Below are positions 6,717 through 13,733 of a stretch of DNA of 26,782 nt, one piece after another; the stretch's first letter is position 1; each line of letters opens with the position of its first letter. Origin of the DNA: CAYJNO01 sp044432885 (lineage in GTDB: Bacteria > Bacillota_I > Bacilli_A > Erysipelotrichales > Erysipelotrichaceae). The stretch is taken from positions 1 to 26,782 of the forward strand of contig JAWXUG010000007.1 in assembly GCA_044432885.1 (NCBI GenBank), written 5' to 3'. Both the position numbers and the translations under genes were made by a program. The notes under the pieces were generated by a model that worked only from the letters and a program-made list of their open reading frames with translations, searched no databases and was not told where the DNA came from.

Positions 6717-8474
6717 TTAATTCTCCTCTTTAATTTCTATATTCGCATCCCCAAACAAATCCTTTAATGCGGATGCTGTTGGATCTATTTGTTCTTTTTC
6801 TTGCGTATTTTCTAACTGGTGTTTATTAATTGTAACATCTTGAGGAAGACTTCCTTCTTCTCTTCTTTGTTTAAATAACTCTATTAATGACTTTTGTGTC
6901 CCTTGATCAATTGCATAAATCATACGATCAAGTTTTAATTCATCATGAACAAATTGATATAAACACTTATTCATATACTCTTCGTTAATTTCGTTTGCTA
7001 ACGCTTCATAATCTGTGCTTACTAATATAAAACTTTGTCCTACCGCTACCAAACTTACTTCACTTAACATTCTAGCAAAACGTGCTAGTTGCATATTCAT
7101 TTTTAATTCCCTTAACTGCTCAAAAGCACTTATCACGACTTCTTTTTCCTGTTTATTCGCTTGTACTAATAATCCTAACAAGAATTCCATATCATGCATA
7201 ACCACTTCTTGACTAGTCACAATCTTTTCTTTTTTTGTTTCTGGTTGGCTTATTCTAACTTCTTCTACTTGATGAATTTCTTGTTGTTTAACCTCTTGTT
7301 TTACGACTTCTTTTTCTATATGAACTTTCCCAACTTCTTTTTTCACTGTTGGCACTTCAGCTCGTCTAGTCTCTTGACTACTCGCTGACACTTGGCTTAT
7401 TCCTTGTGTCATGGATAGTTTCAATAACGCCATTTCAAAATAGATTTTTGGGTCCTCACAATATTTAAATTGCTCCTGTGTCTTCATTAATACTGAAATG
7501 CCATGACTTAAATTCTGTTGATCTAGTGTAGCTATCATGGTCGATGCTGTCTCTTTATTCAATAAATGAAGTATTGTTTCATCTTTTGATAAGTGATAAA
7601 TTAATCCCTCTTTTAAAAGAATCAATAAATCATTAGTCAGCCGTTTAATATTTACCCCTTCTTGCATCATTTTTTCGAATTGATTTAAAGCTTCCTTCAC
7701 ATTCGTTTGATGACAATCATATAATAGTTTTAATTTATCCTTAGTACTTGCTACACCAAATACATCCGAAACCATTTGCACACTAACATGACTGCGGTCA
7801 AAAGCTAAACATTGTTCTAAGATACTCAACGCATCTCTTACCCCTCCATCAGCTAATTCCCCAATTAACGCTAACGCTTCTTTTTCATAAGTTACTTTTT
7901 CTTCATCCAGGATACCCATTAAACGTTTTTGAATATCTTCAATGGTTACCTTTGAAAAATTATATCGTTGGCATCTTGAAATAATGGTTGGCAATACTTT
8001 TTGTGGGTCGGTTGTAGCTAAAATGAAGATTACATACCCTGGTGGTTCTTCTAATGTTTTTAACAAAGCATTAAAAGCGCTTGTACTAAGCATATGCACT
8101 TCATCTATGATGTATATTTTATATTTTCCTATAATAGGTGTATATTTCACTTTTTCTACGATTTCACGAATTTGTTCTACACCATTATTACTAGCTGCAT
8201 CTAGTTCTATGATATCCGGATGGCTCCCGTTTGTTGCTTCTTGACAACTTTCACACTTTCCACAGGGTTTTTCTGTTGATTGACAATTTACCGCTTTTGC
8301 CAACAATTTTGCCATACTTGTTTTCCCGGTTCCGCGGGGTCCACAAAATAAATAAGCATGCGATATCTTATCTTGATTAATTGCGTTTTGAATGATTTGT
8401 ACAATGTGATTTTGTCCCACTACATCTTTAAATGAAACAGGACGGTATTTTCGATAAAGTGTTTTATATGACAT
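6717..8474 (-). CDS. dnaX: DNA polymerase III subunit gamma/tau
   Basis: 585 residues. This is the AAA+ clamp-loader ATPase: MSYKTLYRKYRPVSF, Walker A GPRGTGKT (45-52), zinc module C64/C71/C74/C77, DEVHMLS (Walker B, about residue 127), and the SRC sensor/arginine-finger motif in IISRCQRYNF. Domain III ends near residue 360, followed by a charged, Gln/Glu/Lys-rich linker (about 365-425) and a C-terminal tau domain. The linker holds an A7 run (7230-7236). A -1 slip there would add only five codons, R-K-D-C-D, and then stop, giving about 420 residues, close to the E. coli gamma length. The ATG at 8474 has GTGGGAG upstream, and a TGATATAAT promoter element lies just before that. Full-length product is tau. 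Confidence 0.96.
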   Translation of the reverse strand: MSYKTLYRKYRPVSFKDVVGQNHIVQIIQNAINQDKISHAYLFCGPRGTGKTSMAKLLAKAVNCQSTEKPCGKCESCQEATNGSHPDIIELDAASNNGVEQIREIVEKVKYTPIIGKYKIYIIDEVHMLSTSAFNALLKTLEEPPGYVIFILATTDPQKVLPTIISRCQRYNFSKVTIEDIQKRLMGILDEEKVTYEKEALALIGELADGGVRDALSILEQCLAFDRSHVSVQMVSDVFGVASTKDKLKLLYDCHQTNVKEALNQFEKMMQEGVNIKRLTNDLLILLKEGLIYHLSKDETILHLLNKETASTMIATLDQQNLSHGISVLMKTQEQFKYCEDPKIYFEMALLKLSMTQGISQVSASSQETRRAEVPTVKKEVGKVHIEKEVVKQEVKQQEIHQVEEVRISQPETKKEKIVTSQEVVMHDMEFLLGLLVQANKQEKEVVISAFEQLRELKMNMQLARFARMLSEVSLVAVGQSFILVSTDYEALANEINEEYMNKCLYQFVHDELKLDRMIYAIDQGTQKSLIELFKQRREEGSLPQDVTINKHQLENTQEKEQIDPTASALKDLFGDANIEIKEEN

Positions 8475-8492
8475 GTTGTTCTCCCACTATCC

Positions 8493-8501
8493 ATTATATC
8501 A
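8493..8501 (-). promoter_or_regulatory. Extended -10 promoter element upstream of dnaX
   Basis: The leftward strand reads TGATATAAT, a perfect extended -10 (TGnTATAAT), about 20 bases before the dnaX start codon. No convincing -35 is visible at 16-18 bases, which extended -10 promoters tolerate. It would drive dnaX-ebfC-recR-fhs independently of tadA. Confidence 0.5.
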
Positions 8502-8523
8502 TTTTTAGGAGTTGTTTTATCCT

Positions 8524-8988
8524 TTACCTTTGTTTTTTTACTCTTTTTTCTTTGAAGAATTGCTTCAATAATTGACTTGATTCCTCTTGAATTATTCCAC
8601 CTTCTATTTCTGGATAATGATTAAATCCTGGAATTTCATACATATTAAAAGTTGAGCCTAATGCGCCTCCTTTTGGTTCATAAGTTGCAAAATAGACTTT
8701 TTTAATTCGTGATTGCAAAATGGCACTTGCGCACATCGCACAAGGTTCTAAAGTAACGTATAATTCACATTCCTCAAGTCTCCATGTTCCAAGCTTTCGG
8801 CTCGCCTTTGCAATAGCAATCATTTCTGCATGATCGCTAACTCTTTGTGTCTTTTCTTTTTTATTGTATCCCTTAGCAATGCATTTCCCATCTTTAACAA
8901 TGACGCATCCCACTGGAACCTCATCTAAAAGAGCTGCTTTCTCTGCTTGCTTCATTGCTTGTTTCATCCATTTTAGTTTATTACTCAT
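8524..8988 (-). CDS. tadA: tRNA-specific adenosine deaminase TadA
   Basis: 154 residues from the chosen start. It converts the wobble adenosine A34 of tRNA-Arg(ACG) to inosine. The zinc/catalytic motifs are H53-A-E55 and P82-C83-A-M-C86, with VPVGCVIV before them, as in the cytidine/adenosine deaminase fold of TadA. The tail FFKEKRVKKQR is typical. Longer readings begin at 9006 (ATG) or 9009 (TTG). I prefer the ATG at 8988 because it gives the family-like N-terminus (MSNKLKWMKQAMKQAEKAA) and has GGAAAG about ten bases upstream. Its start codon lies inside the NUDIX gene (ATGAGTAA overlap), so translation is probably coupled. Guanine deaminase is a related alternative, but the length and the position next to dnaX/ffs favour TadA. 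Confidence 0.92.
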   Translation of the reverse strand: MSNKLKWMKQAMKQAEKAALLDEVPVGCVIVKDGKCIAKGYNKKEKTQRVSDHAEMIAIAKASRKLGTWRLEECELYVTLEPCAMCASAILQSRIKKVYFATYEPKGGALGSTFNMYEIPGFNHYPEIEGGIIQEESSQLLKQFFKEKRVKKQR

Positions 8989-9448
8989 TTTTAATACGCT
9001 TTCCATCAAGCACCACTTCGATTAACTTATCTTTATTATAAACTAATTTCATTGAGAAAAACGCTCTTTTCTCCTCTAATAAAGGCAAAAAATAGCGATC
9101 CCCTTCCCATAAGTTTAAGTCATAAACAGCTTGCTTATCGATCCATTTTAAAGTCCCTTCATCACTTGAAGACACCTCGCCCTCAAATTTAGTAACTTTA
9201 AATAAATGCATATATTCTATCATTTCGTCATAACAAAAAGTGACGATTCCTTTATATTCATACGATAATACGTGTAAATTGGTTTCTTCCCATACCTCTC
9301 GAATCATGCACGCTTCAGGGGTTTCGTTGTTTTCAAATTTGCCCCCTACACCAATCCACTTCCCCTGGTTTAAATCTGCTGCCTTTTTATTTCTGTGCAA
9401 CATTAAATATTGATTTTCTTTTTCAATATAACAAAGGCTTGTATTCAT
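8981..9448 (-). CDS. NUDIX hydrolase (MutT/8-oxo-dGTP diphosphatase-like)
   Basis: 155 residues. The Nudix box spans residues 36-58: G36-x5-E42-x7-R50-E51-V-x-E54-E55-x-N57-L58. The usual final Gly is Asn, which does not touch the metal-binding glutamates. KWIGVGGKFE before the box resembles MutT-type nucleotide sanitisers, so 8-oxo-dGTP hydrolysis is a reasonable guess; substrate specificity is not readable from sequence. AGGAGAG precedes the ATG at 9448. It lies about 20 bases after the SRP RNA 3' end and overlaps tadA by 8 bases. Its placement between ffs and tadA is not the arrangement I know from Bacillus. Confidence 0.88.
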   Translation of the reverse strand: MNTSLCYIEKENQYLMLHRNKKAADLNQGKWIGVGGKFENNETPEACMIREVWEETNLHVLSYEYKGIVTFCYDEMIEYMHLFKVTKFEGEVSSSDEGTLKWIDKQAVYDLNLWEGDRYFLPLLEEKRAFFSMKLVYNKDKLIEVVLDGKRIKNE

Positions 9449-9461
9449 CGCTCTCTCCTAT

Positions 9462-9468
9462 AAAAAAT
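9462..9468 (-). terminator. U-tract terminator of the SRP RNA gene
   Basis: Directly after the long closing stem of the SRP RNA the leftward transcript reads ATTTTTT, so the RNA's own 13-bp stem plus this U-run can serve as an intrinsic terminator. Readthrough would reach the NUDIX gene, whose ribosome-binding site begins within a few bases. Confidence 0.6.
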
Positions 9469-9541
9469 GGCACACACAATTAGCGGGACGTATGGCTGCT
9501 TCCTTCCGGACCTGACCAAATTAGACCATAATTGTTGTACC
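9469..9541 (-). ncRNA. ffs: Small signal recognition particle RNA (4.5S-like)
   Basis: The leftward strand contains GGTCAGGTCCGGAAGGAAGC followed by AGCC, the universally conserved helix-8 apical loop (GGAA tetraloop and symmetric loop) that binds Ffh. The ends pair: GGTACAACAATTA with TAATTGTGTGTGCC gives 13 bp with one bulged G, defining an RNA of about 73 nt plus a few 5' bases. This is shorter than the ~110-nt E. coli 4.5S RNA and lacks any Alu domain. A near-consensus promoter sits right upstream and a U-tract right downstream. Location near dnaX and tadA matches the conserved Firmicutes neighbourhood. Exact 5' and 3' ends are inferred from pairing. Confidence 0.95.
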
Positions 9542-9548
9542 GTGTTTC

Positions 9549-9577
9549 ATTATATCTTACTTATCTATCTTCTTCAA
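9549..9577 (-). promoter_or_regulatory. Sigma-A promoter of the SRP RNA gene
   Basis: The leftward strand has TTGAAG (9572-9577), exactly 17 bases, then TATAAT (9549-9554). Transcription would begin about 7 bases later, near 9541-9543, matching the 5' base of the SRP RNA closing stem. Confidence 0.88.
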
Positions 9578-9629
9578 GAAGAAAGTGGTTTGCAAGAACC
9601 TTAAACCTTAAAAGCACTAGCCTTATGTA

Positions 9630-10433
9630 TTAATCTAGCTTCTTATAATCATCTAAATTCAATTCGCGTTTTAATTCTTCTTCTGTTGGCAAATATGTCA
9701 TATACTTAGAAGCAAAGATTTGTGTGTTACCTTCTGGTAAAGTGTATTTTACAACTGCGTCCGACTTATCAGCACATAATACTATTCCAATCGGTGGATT
9801 ATCCCCTTCATTCTTCAATTCTCTCGTATAATAATTGACATACATTTGCATTTGTCCTAAGTCTTGATGCGTCAGCTTATCGATCTTCAAATCTATCAAT
9901 ACATGGCACTTCAAAATATAGTTATAAAACACCAAGTCAATATAGAAGCTCTCATCCTCTACTCTGAAATGTTTTTGTCTTGCCTCAAAGCAAAATCCTC
10001 GACCTAACTCTAATAAAAATTTTTGTAGATGATTAATGAGCGTTGTTTCTAAATCCTTTTCATAATGTTTTCCATTATGCTCTAACTCTAAAAACTCTAA
10101 TACATATGGATCCTTAACAATTTTTTCATATTCTGGCTTTATCTCTTTTTCTAATACTTCATCCGCAACACTTTCTTTATCTCGACTAGCTAAAAGTCTT
10201 TCTTTGAACTTCGTATTAATCTGTCTTTCTAGTTGACGCACACTCCAATTGCTTTTTATACATTCCTGCATATACCAAATTCGACTTTCCTCATTGTTTA
10301 TTTTCATAAGTGTTCTATAATGTGACCAACTTAATTCGTCACACAGTGTGTGGCGAATTGGAAACGTTATATAAAATTGCCGCATATACTTCAAATTGGT
10401 AATCGTAAAGCCTTTTCCAAATTCTTTAATCTT
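9630..10433 (-). pseudogene. 5'-truncated DUF1016/YhcG-type PDDEXK nuclease remnant
   Basis: The open frame encodes the C-terminal ~265 residues of a DUF1016 (YhcG) nuclease: EFGKGFT...LKYMRQFYITF, then a helical region (NWSVRQLERQINTKF), then the PDDEXK core with FYIDLVFYNYILKCHVLIDLK and THQDLGQMQMYVNYY, ending LPTEEELKRELN. Normal members are about 330-350 residues. The first ~70-80 residues of the DUF1016_N domain are missing: homology begins exactly at the stop codon of the amidohydrolase gene, and an in-frame TGA lies at 10452-10454. The only in-frame starts (TTG 10394, ATG 10385) have no ribosome-binding site and fall inside the domain. I read it as a recombination scar and probably not functional, although the catalytic core is intact. 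DUF1016 proteins are often linked to restriction or mobile loci. Confidence 0.8.
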
Positions 10434-10435
10434 CC

Positions 10436-12088
10436 TTAATTTCTTTGATATTCAATAACCCCATCAATCATTGTTAAAATCACTTTGGTATCTTTAGTTT
10501 CTTCAACACTAGTATCTTTAATATTACGATCTAAGATTAGTATATCTGCTAATTTACCAACTTCTATGCTCCCCTTGATATGCTCTTCCTGTGTCATATA
10601 AGCGCCTTCAATACACATCATCCTTAAACACTCTTCAAGTGTTGCGCTCTCTTTATTTCCTAGGTGATAACCCTGAATTCCTTTTCTAGCAATTGCCCCG
10701 TACACACCCCAAAATGGATTGTGATGTGCGGAAGGCATATCTGAACTCATTGCGGTTCTGATACCATGATCCAAATATTGTCGAATCGGAATAAAACTTT
10801 CTTGTTTATCCTGAGGTAATAAAACATCGTATCCATCGGCTTCATTATAAATAAATGCTGGTTGTATTGCCGCAATCATGTTTGCCTCTTTCATTTTATT
10901 TAAACTATCTTCTGTTGGAAAATAAGCGTGTATTATTTGATGTCTTCTATCTTGTGGATTTGCTTGGTAAGCTTCATATATTGCATTACACGCTAATTCA
11001 ATGGCTGTATCTCCCATTACATGAATTCCTACAGTCCATCCTGCATCATGAGCTTGTTTAACCCATCCTTTAAGCTTTGTTACATCCATTCTAAGTTCTA
11101 CATCCCTTGGTTTATCTTCGTTTAAATACGGCCATGATTTTAAGGCAGTCTTTGAGGTTAAACCCCCATCAATCGCCATCTTCAAACCCCCTATACGCAA
11201 CTTTTCATCCCCAAAGCCTGTATATACCCCATACTCTTGAATGAGACGATCAGAAAAACTTTCATCTTCATTAATAGCAAAACCATGCCAGTTAGGCATA
11301 AGGTTTGTTCTTATTTTTAATTGTTTACTATCTTTTAATTGTTGGTATGCTCTAATCATTGAAGGGTTAACTCCTGGTTCAACTACACTTGTGATTCCGT
11401 AGGTCATAAAATCATTCATGGCATGAACAATGACTTCTTCAATTTGTTTTCCTTCACCAAACTTATCTTCTTGATAAGCACTAGGCATTACATCTCTTAC
11501 AAGTTGTTTCGCTGTTCTAAAAAGTAAACCGTTTGGCTCTTTAGTAAGAGGGTCTCTGCCGATTTCTCCACCTTTAGGATCCTTGGTATCTTTTGTAATA
11601 TTCGCACATTTTAAAGCTGCACCATTGGCAACACAAGTTGAAAATATGCGTTCTAAAACCACAGGATTATTAGGAGATATTTCATCTAAATCTTCTTTGG
11701 TTGGCATCCTCTTCTCTTTAAATTGAGATTCAATCCATCCTCCCCCTTGTAGCCATTCCCCCGGTTTCATCTGTTCTAGTTTTAATTTAACTTGCTCTTT
11801 TAATTGTTCAATACTATCAATCCCAAAAGTAACCAAGCCCTGCATCAACATCCCCGCTTCCCACATATGAATATGAGACTCGACAATTCCTGGCATAATG
11901 GTACATCCCTTTGCATCGATTAATTTAGTTCTTTCTGTTTTCAACGATAAAACTTCTTCATCACTTCCTGTCGCAACAATTATATTCCCCTTTATCGCAA
12001 CAGCTTGTAAGATGGTATTCTTTTTGTCTACTGTGTGTAAAACACCGTTATAGATAATAATATCTGGTGTGTAATCTACATAATTCAT
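10436..12088 (-). CDS. Amidohydrolase 3 family protein (YtcJ/NfdA-like)
   Basis: 550 residues, the family length. Signatures: N-terminal beta-sandwich strand DIIIYNGVLHTVD, GCTIMPGIVESHIHMWEAG (metal-binding HxH), GGWIESQF, then IDGGLTSKTALKSWPY, VGIHVMGDTAI (metal His), HQIIHAYFP and MSSDMPSAHHNPFWGVYGAI (catalytic Asp region), ending GKLADILILDRN. Members are zinc-dependent cytoplasmic hydrolases; one characterised relative is N-substituted formamide deformylase, but most have no known substrate. A strong GGGGGG site precedes the ATG. It starts 12 bases after the radical SAM gene and is therefore probably the third gene of a flavodoxin-rSAM-amidohydrolase operon. The DUF1016 remnant begins at its stop codon. 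Confidence 0.88.
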   Translation of the reverse strand: MNYVDYTPDIIIYNGVLHTVDKKNTILQAVAIKGNIIVATGSDEEVLSLKTERTKLIDAKGCTIMPGIVESHIHMWEAGMLMQGLVTFGIDSIEQLKEQVKLKLEQMKPGEWLQGGGWIESQFKEKRMPTKEDLDEISPNNPVVLERIFSTCVANGAALKCANITKDTKDPKGGEIGRDPLTKEPNGLLFRTAKQLVRDVMPSAYQEDKFGEGKQIEEVIVHAMNDFMTYGITSVVEPGVNPSMIRAYQQLKDSKQLKIRTNLMPNWHGFAINEDESFSDRLIQEYGVYTGFGDEKLRIGGLKMAIDGGLTSKTALKSWPYLNEDKPRDVELRMDVTKLKGWVKQAHDAGWTVGIHVMGDTAIELACNAIYEAYQANPQDRRHQIIHAYFPTEDSLNKMKEANMIAAIQPAFIYNEADGYDVLLPQDKQESFIPIRQYLDHGIRTAMSSDMPSAHHNPFWGVYGAIARKGIQGYHLGNKESATLEECLRMMCIEGAYMTQEEHIKGSIEVGKLADILILDRNIKDTSVEETKDTKVILTMIDGVIEYQRN

Positions 12089-12100
12089 TTTTTCCCCCCT

Positions 12101-13189
12101 TTATATTCTTTCAGCAATCCATGCCATTTTATCAATATGTTCATTTAAGAAATCTTGGTAAGCACAATACTGATCATCAAAATACAAACGATTCATCCGC
12201 TTACAATTCCCGTTACACATCCCTTTAAAACGACATGTTTGACACAAATTCGTTTCCCTTTTCTTTTCTTTTAGAAAATTTTGCATATGTTCATCTTGAT
12301 GGATTTCATCAATCGATTTATTCATGATATTTCCACCACAATATTCATCTAACACATAAAAATCACATGGGTAAATAGAACCATCACTTTCAACTACATG
12401 TTGAACTGTACAAAACCCTAACAGCCCGCATTGATAAGGAGGAACTCCTTTCAACATAGGAATCAAATTATCAAACAATCCAATGCTACGATATTGATTT
12501 AACTTAAACTCATCAAACCAATAGTTAAAAAACGCTTTATAAAACCTTGCGAAATCCCTTGGCTTTAAGGAAAATTGATTTTCTTCTTCATTTAATCCTG
12601 CTAAACAAGGGATTAATTGAATGTAGCGAATATCTTCTTTTTGATAGAACTCATATAGTCTTTTTGGATTTTGTGCTAATTGATGGGTTAAAACCGTTAA
12701 TACATTAAACTCTATTTGATATTTTTTTAAGTTTTCTATTTGTTTCATCACCTGATTATAGGTTGGTTTTCCCTTTTGTCCTATTCTAAAGTAGTCATGA
12801 TTTTCTTTATATCCATCTAGTGACACCCCCATTAAAAACTGGTTCTCTTTTAAAAATGGCATCCACGTTTCATCTAAGTGCATCGCATTGGTTTGAATTG
12901 CATAATGGACCTCTTGTCGATCACGCCGATTCGCTTTAACATATGCCACGAATCTCTTGAAATAATCAAGGCCTGCAATGGTAGGCTCCCCTCCTTGAAA
13001 TGCAAAAGTTATACTTCCCTCATCAATGACTCTAAGTGCCTCATCTATCAATTTTTTCATTACATCATCTTTCATGATTCCTGTCGATTTAACCTCACGC
13101 AAATCACTCACATCAGCGTAAAAACAATATCTACATCTTAAATCACATAATGAAGAAGCTGGCTTAATCAAAAAACTAATCTGTTTCAT
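12101..13189 (-). CDS. Radical SAM/SPASM protein, anaerobic sulfatase-maturase-like
   Basis: 362 residues. The radical SAM [4Fe-4S] motif is C15-x3-C19-x2-C22 in SSLCDLRCRYCFYADVSD. FAFQGGEPTIAG is the GGE motif, and GVSLDGYKENHDYFR is as in anSMEs. The C-terminal SPASM part has CGLLGFC, SDGSIYPCDFYV (with the Asp that acts as a base in characterised anSMEs), then CQTCRFKGMCNGNCKR and a final YC, enough cysteines for two auxiliary clusters. AnSMEs oxidise a Cys or Ser of sulfatases to formylglycine without oxygen. No sulfatase is in the window, so the substrate may be elsewhere or different. The start overlaps the flavodoxin gene by 14 bases; a flavodoxin is a plausible electron donor. Confidence 0.88.
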   Translation of the reverse strand: MKQISFLIKPASSLCDLRCRYCFYADVSDLREVKSTGIMKDDVMKKLIDEALRVIDEGSITFAFQGGEPTIAGLDYFKRFVAYVKANRRDRQEVHYAIQTNAMHLDETWMPFLKENQFLMGVSLDGYKENHDYFRIGQKGKPTYNQVMKQIENLKKYQIEFNVLTVLTHQLAQNPKRLYEFYQKEDIRYIQLIPCLAGLNEEENQFSLKPRDFARFYKAFFNYWFDEFKLNQYRSIGLFDNLIPMLKGVPPYQCGLLGFCTVQHVVESDGSIYPCDFYVLDEYCGGNIMNKSIDEIHQDEHMQNFLKEKKRETNLCQTCRFKGMCNGNCKRMNRLYFDDQYCAYQDFLNEHIDKMAWIAERI

Positions 13190-13598
13190 TATAAAGTCTC
13201 TTTTCTATAAACTGATAAACACTATCCAGTTCTAACTCTTTTCCCACCAAATCAATAACCTGTTCAAACCCTTCTCTTTCCTTCAATTTAGAAATAAGCG
13301 AGGTTACTACACAAATAATCTTTTTTTGATGATGTTTTGATATGAAATCTCTCACTGCTGGAGGAAAGCCTTGAGCCCATAGTGGAAAAACCAATAGTAT
13401 ATCATCATCACTGTCTTCTTCATAAATGGATGGAATTCTCTTTTTCCCTCCTGCATAAGCTCCTGCTTTTATATAATTTAGCGGCCCTTGCCAATTGATA
13501 TCATCCCTGATTTCATGGATAGAAATCTCGTATTTTTCCGCAATTGTTTTTGCGACTATTTCACTTCTTCCTGTTCTAGTATAATAGTATATGATCAT
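13176..13598 (-). CDS. Flavodoxin-like protein
   Basis: 140 residues. MIIYYYTRTGRSEIVAKTIA contains the FMN-phosphate loop (T-R-T-G-R-S), and ILLVFPLWAQGFPPAVRDFI is the second FMN-contacting loop with the aromatic Trp, as in the short 'flavodoxin family' proteins with the GPLNYIKAGAYA insertion. It should bind FMN and carry one or two electrons in the cytoplasm. I chose the ATG at 13598 rather than the GTG one codon earlier because GGAGG lies seven bases upstream. A TGATATAAT promoter element precedes it. It overlaps the radical SAM gene by 14 bases, so coupled expression is likely. Divergent from the MATE gene. Confidence 0.85.
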   Translation of the reverse strand: MIIYYYTRTGRSEIVAKTIAEKYEISIHEIRDDINWQGPLNYIKAGAYAGGKKRIPSIYEEDSDDDILLVFPLWAQGFPPAVRDFISKHHQKKIICVVTSLISKLKEREGFEQVIDLVGKELELDSVYQFIEKRLYNETD

Positions 13599-13619
13599 CA
13601 CAAATCCTCCATTTTTTCT

Positions 13620-13628
13620 ATTATATCA
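13620..13628 (-). promoter_or_regulatory. Extended -10 promoter of the flavodoxin-rSAM-amidohydrolase operon
   Basis: The leftward strand reads TGATATAAT about 20 bases before the flavodoxin start codon. No good -35 is visible. Next to it (13632-13639) is the octamer TGCACTAT (plus strand), repeated at 13678-13685 on the MATE side. Confidence 0.55.
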
Positions 13629-13691
13629 TATTGCACTATAAAGAATTCCTAATGAAAACGGATACATCTTTTATTGATGCACTATTTAAGA

Positions 13692-13720
13692 TTTACTGTG
13701 CTAAAATAAACCAATATAAA
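13692..13720 (+). promoter_or_regulatory. Probable promoter of the MATE exporter gene
   Basis: TTTACT (13692-13697), 17 bases, then TATAAA (13715-13720), 14 bases before the start codon. The short leader leaves room only for a weak AGGG ribosome-binding site. A TGCACTAT octamer lies seven bases upstream of the -35. Confidence 0.5.
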
Positions 13721-13733
13721 TAGGGTTGCTTAT

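Noticed and set aside
7203..7216. Palindrome GACTAGTC just after the dnaX A7 run as a frameshift-stimulating hairpin
   Set aside because: An 8-bp palindrome with no loop cannot form a useful RNA hairpin; no other strong stem was seen within the next few dozen bases.
7942..8244. 100-codon rightward open frame inside dnaX
   Set aside because: Antisense to the conserved AAA+ domain, with no family resemblance or ribosome-binding site.
9630..10394. Intact defence-type DUF1016 nuclease gene
   Set aside because: The N-terminal domain is missing and no start codon with a ribosome-binding site precedes the remaining homology, so I call it a remnant.
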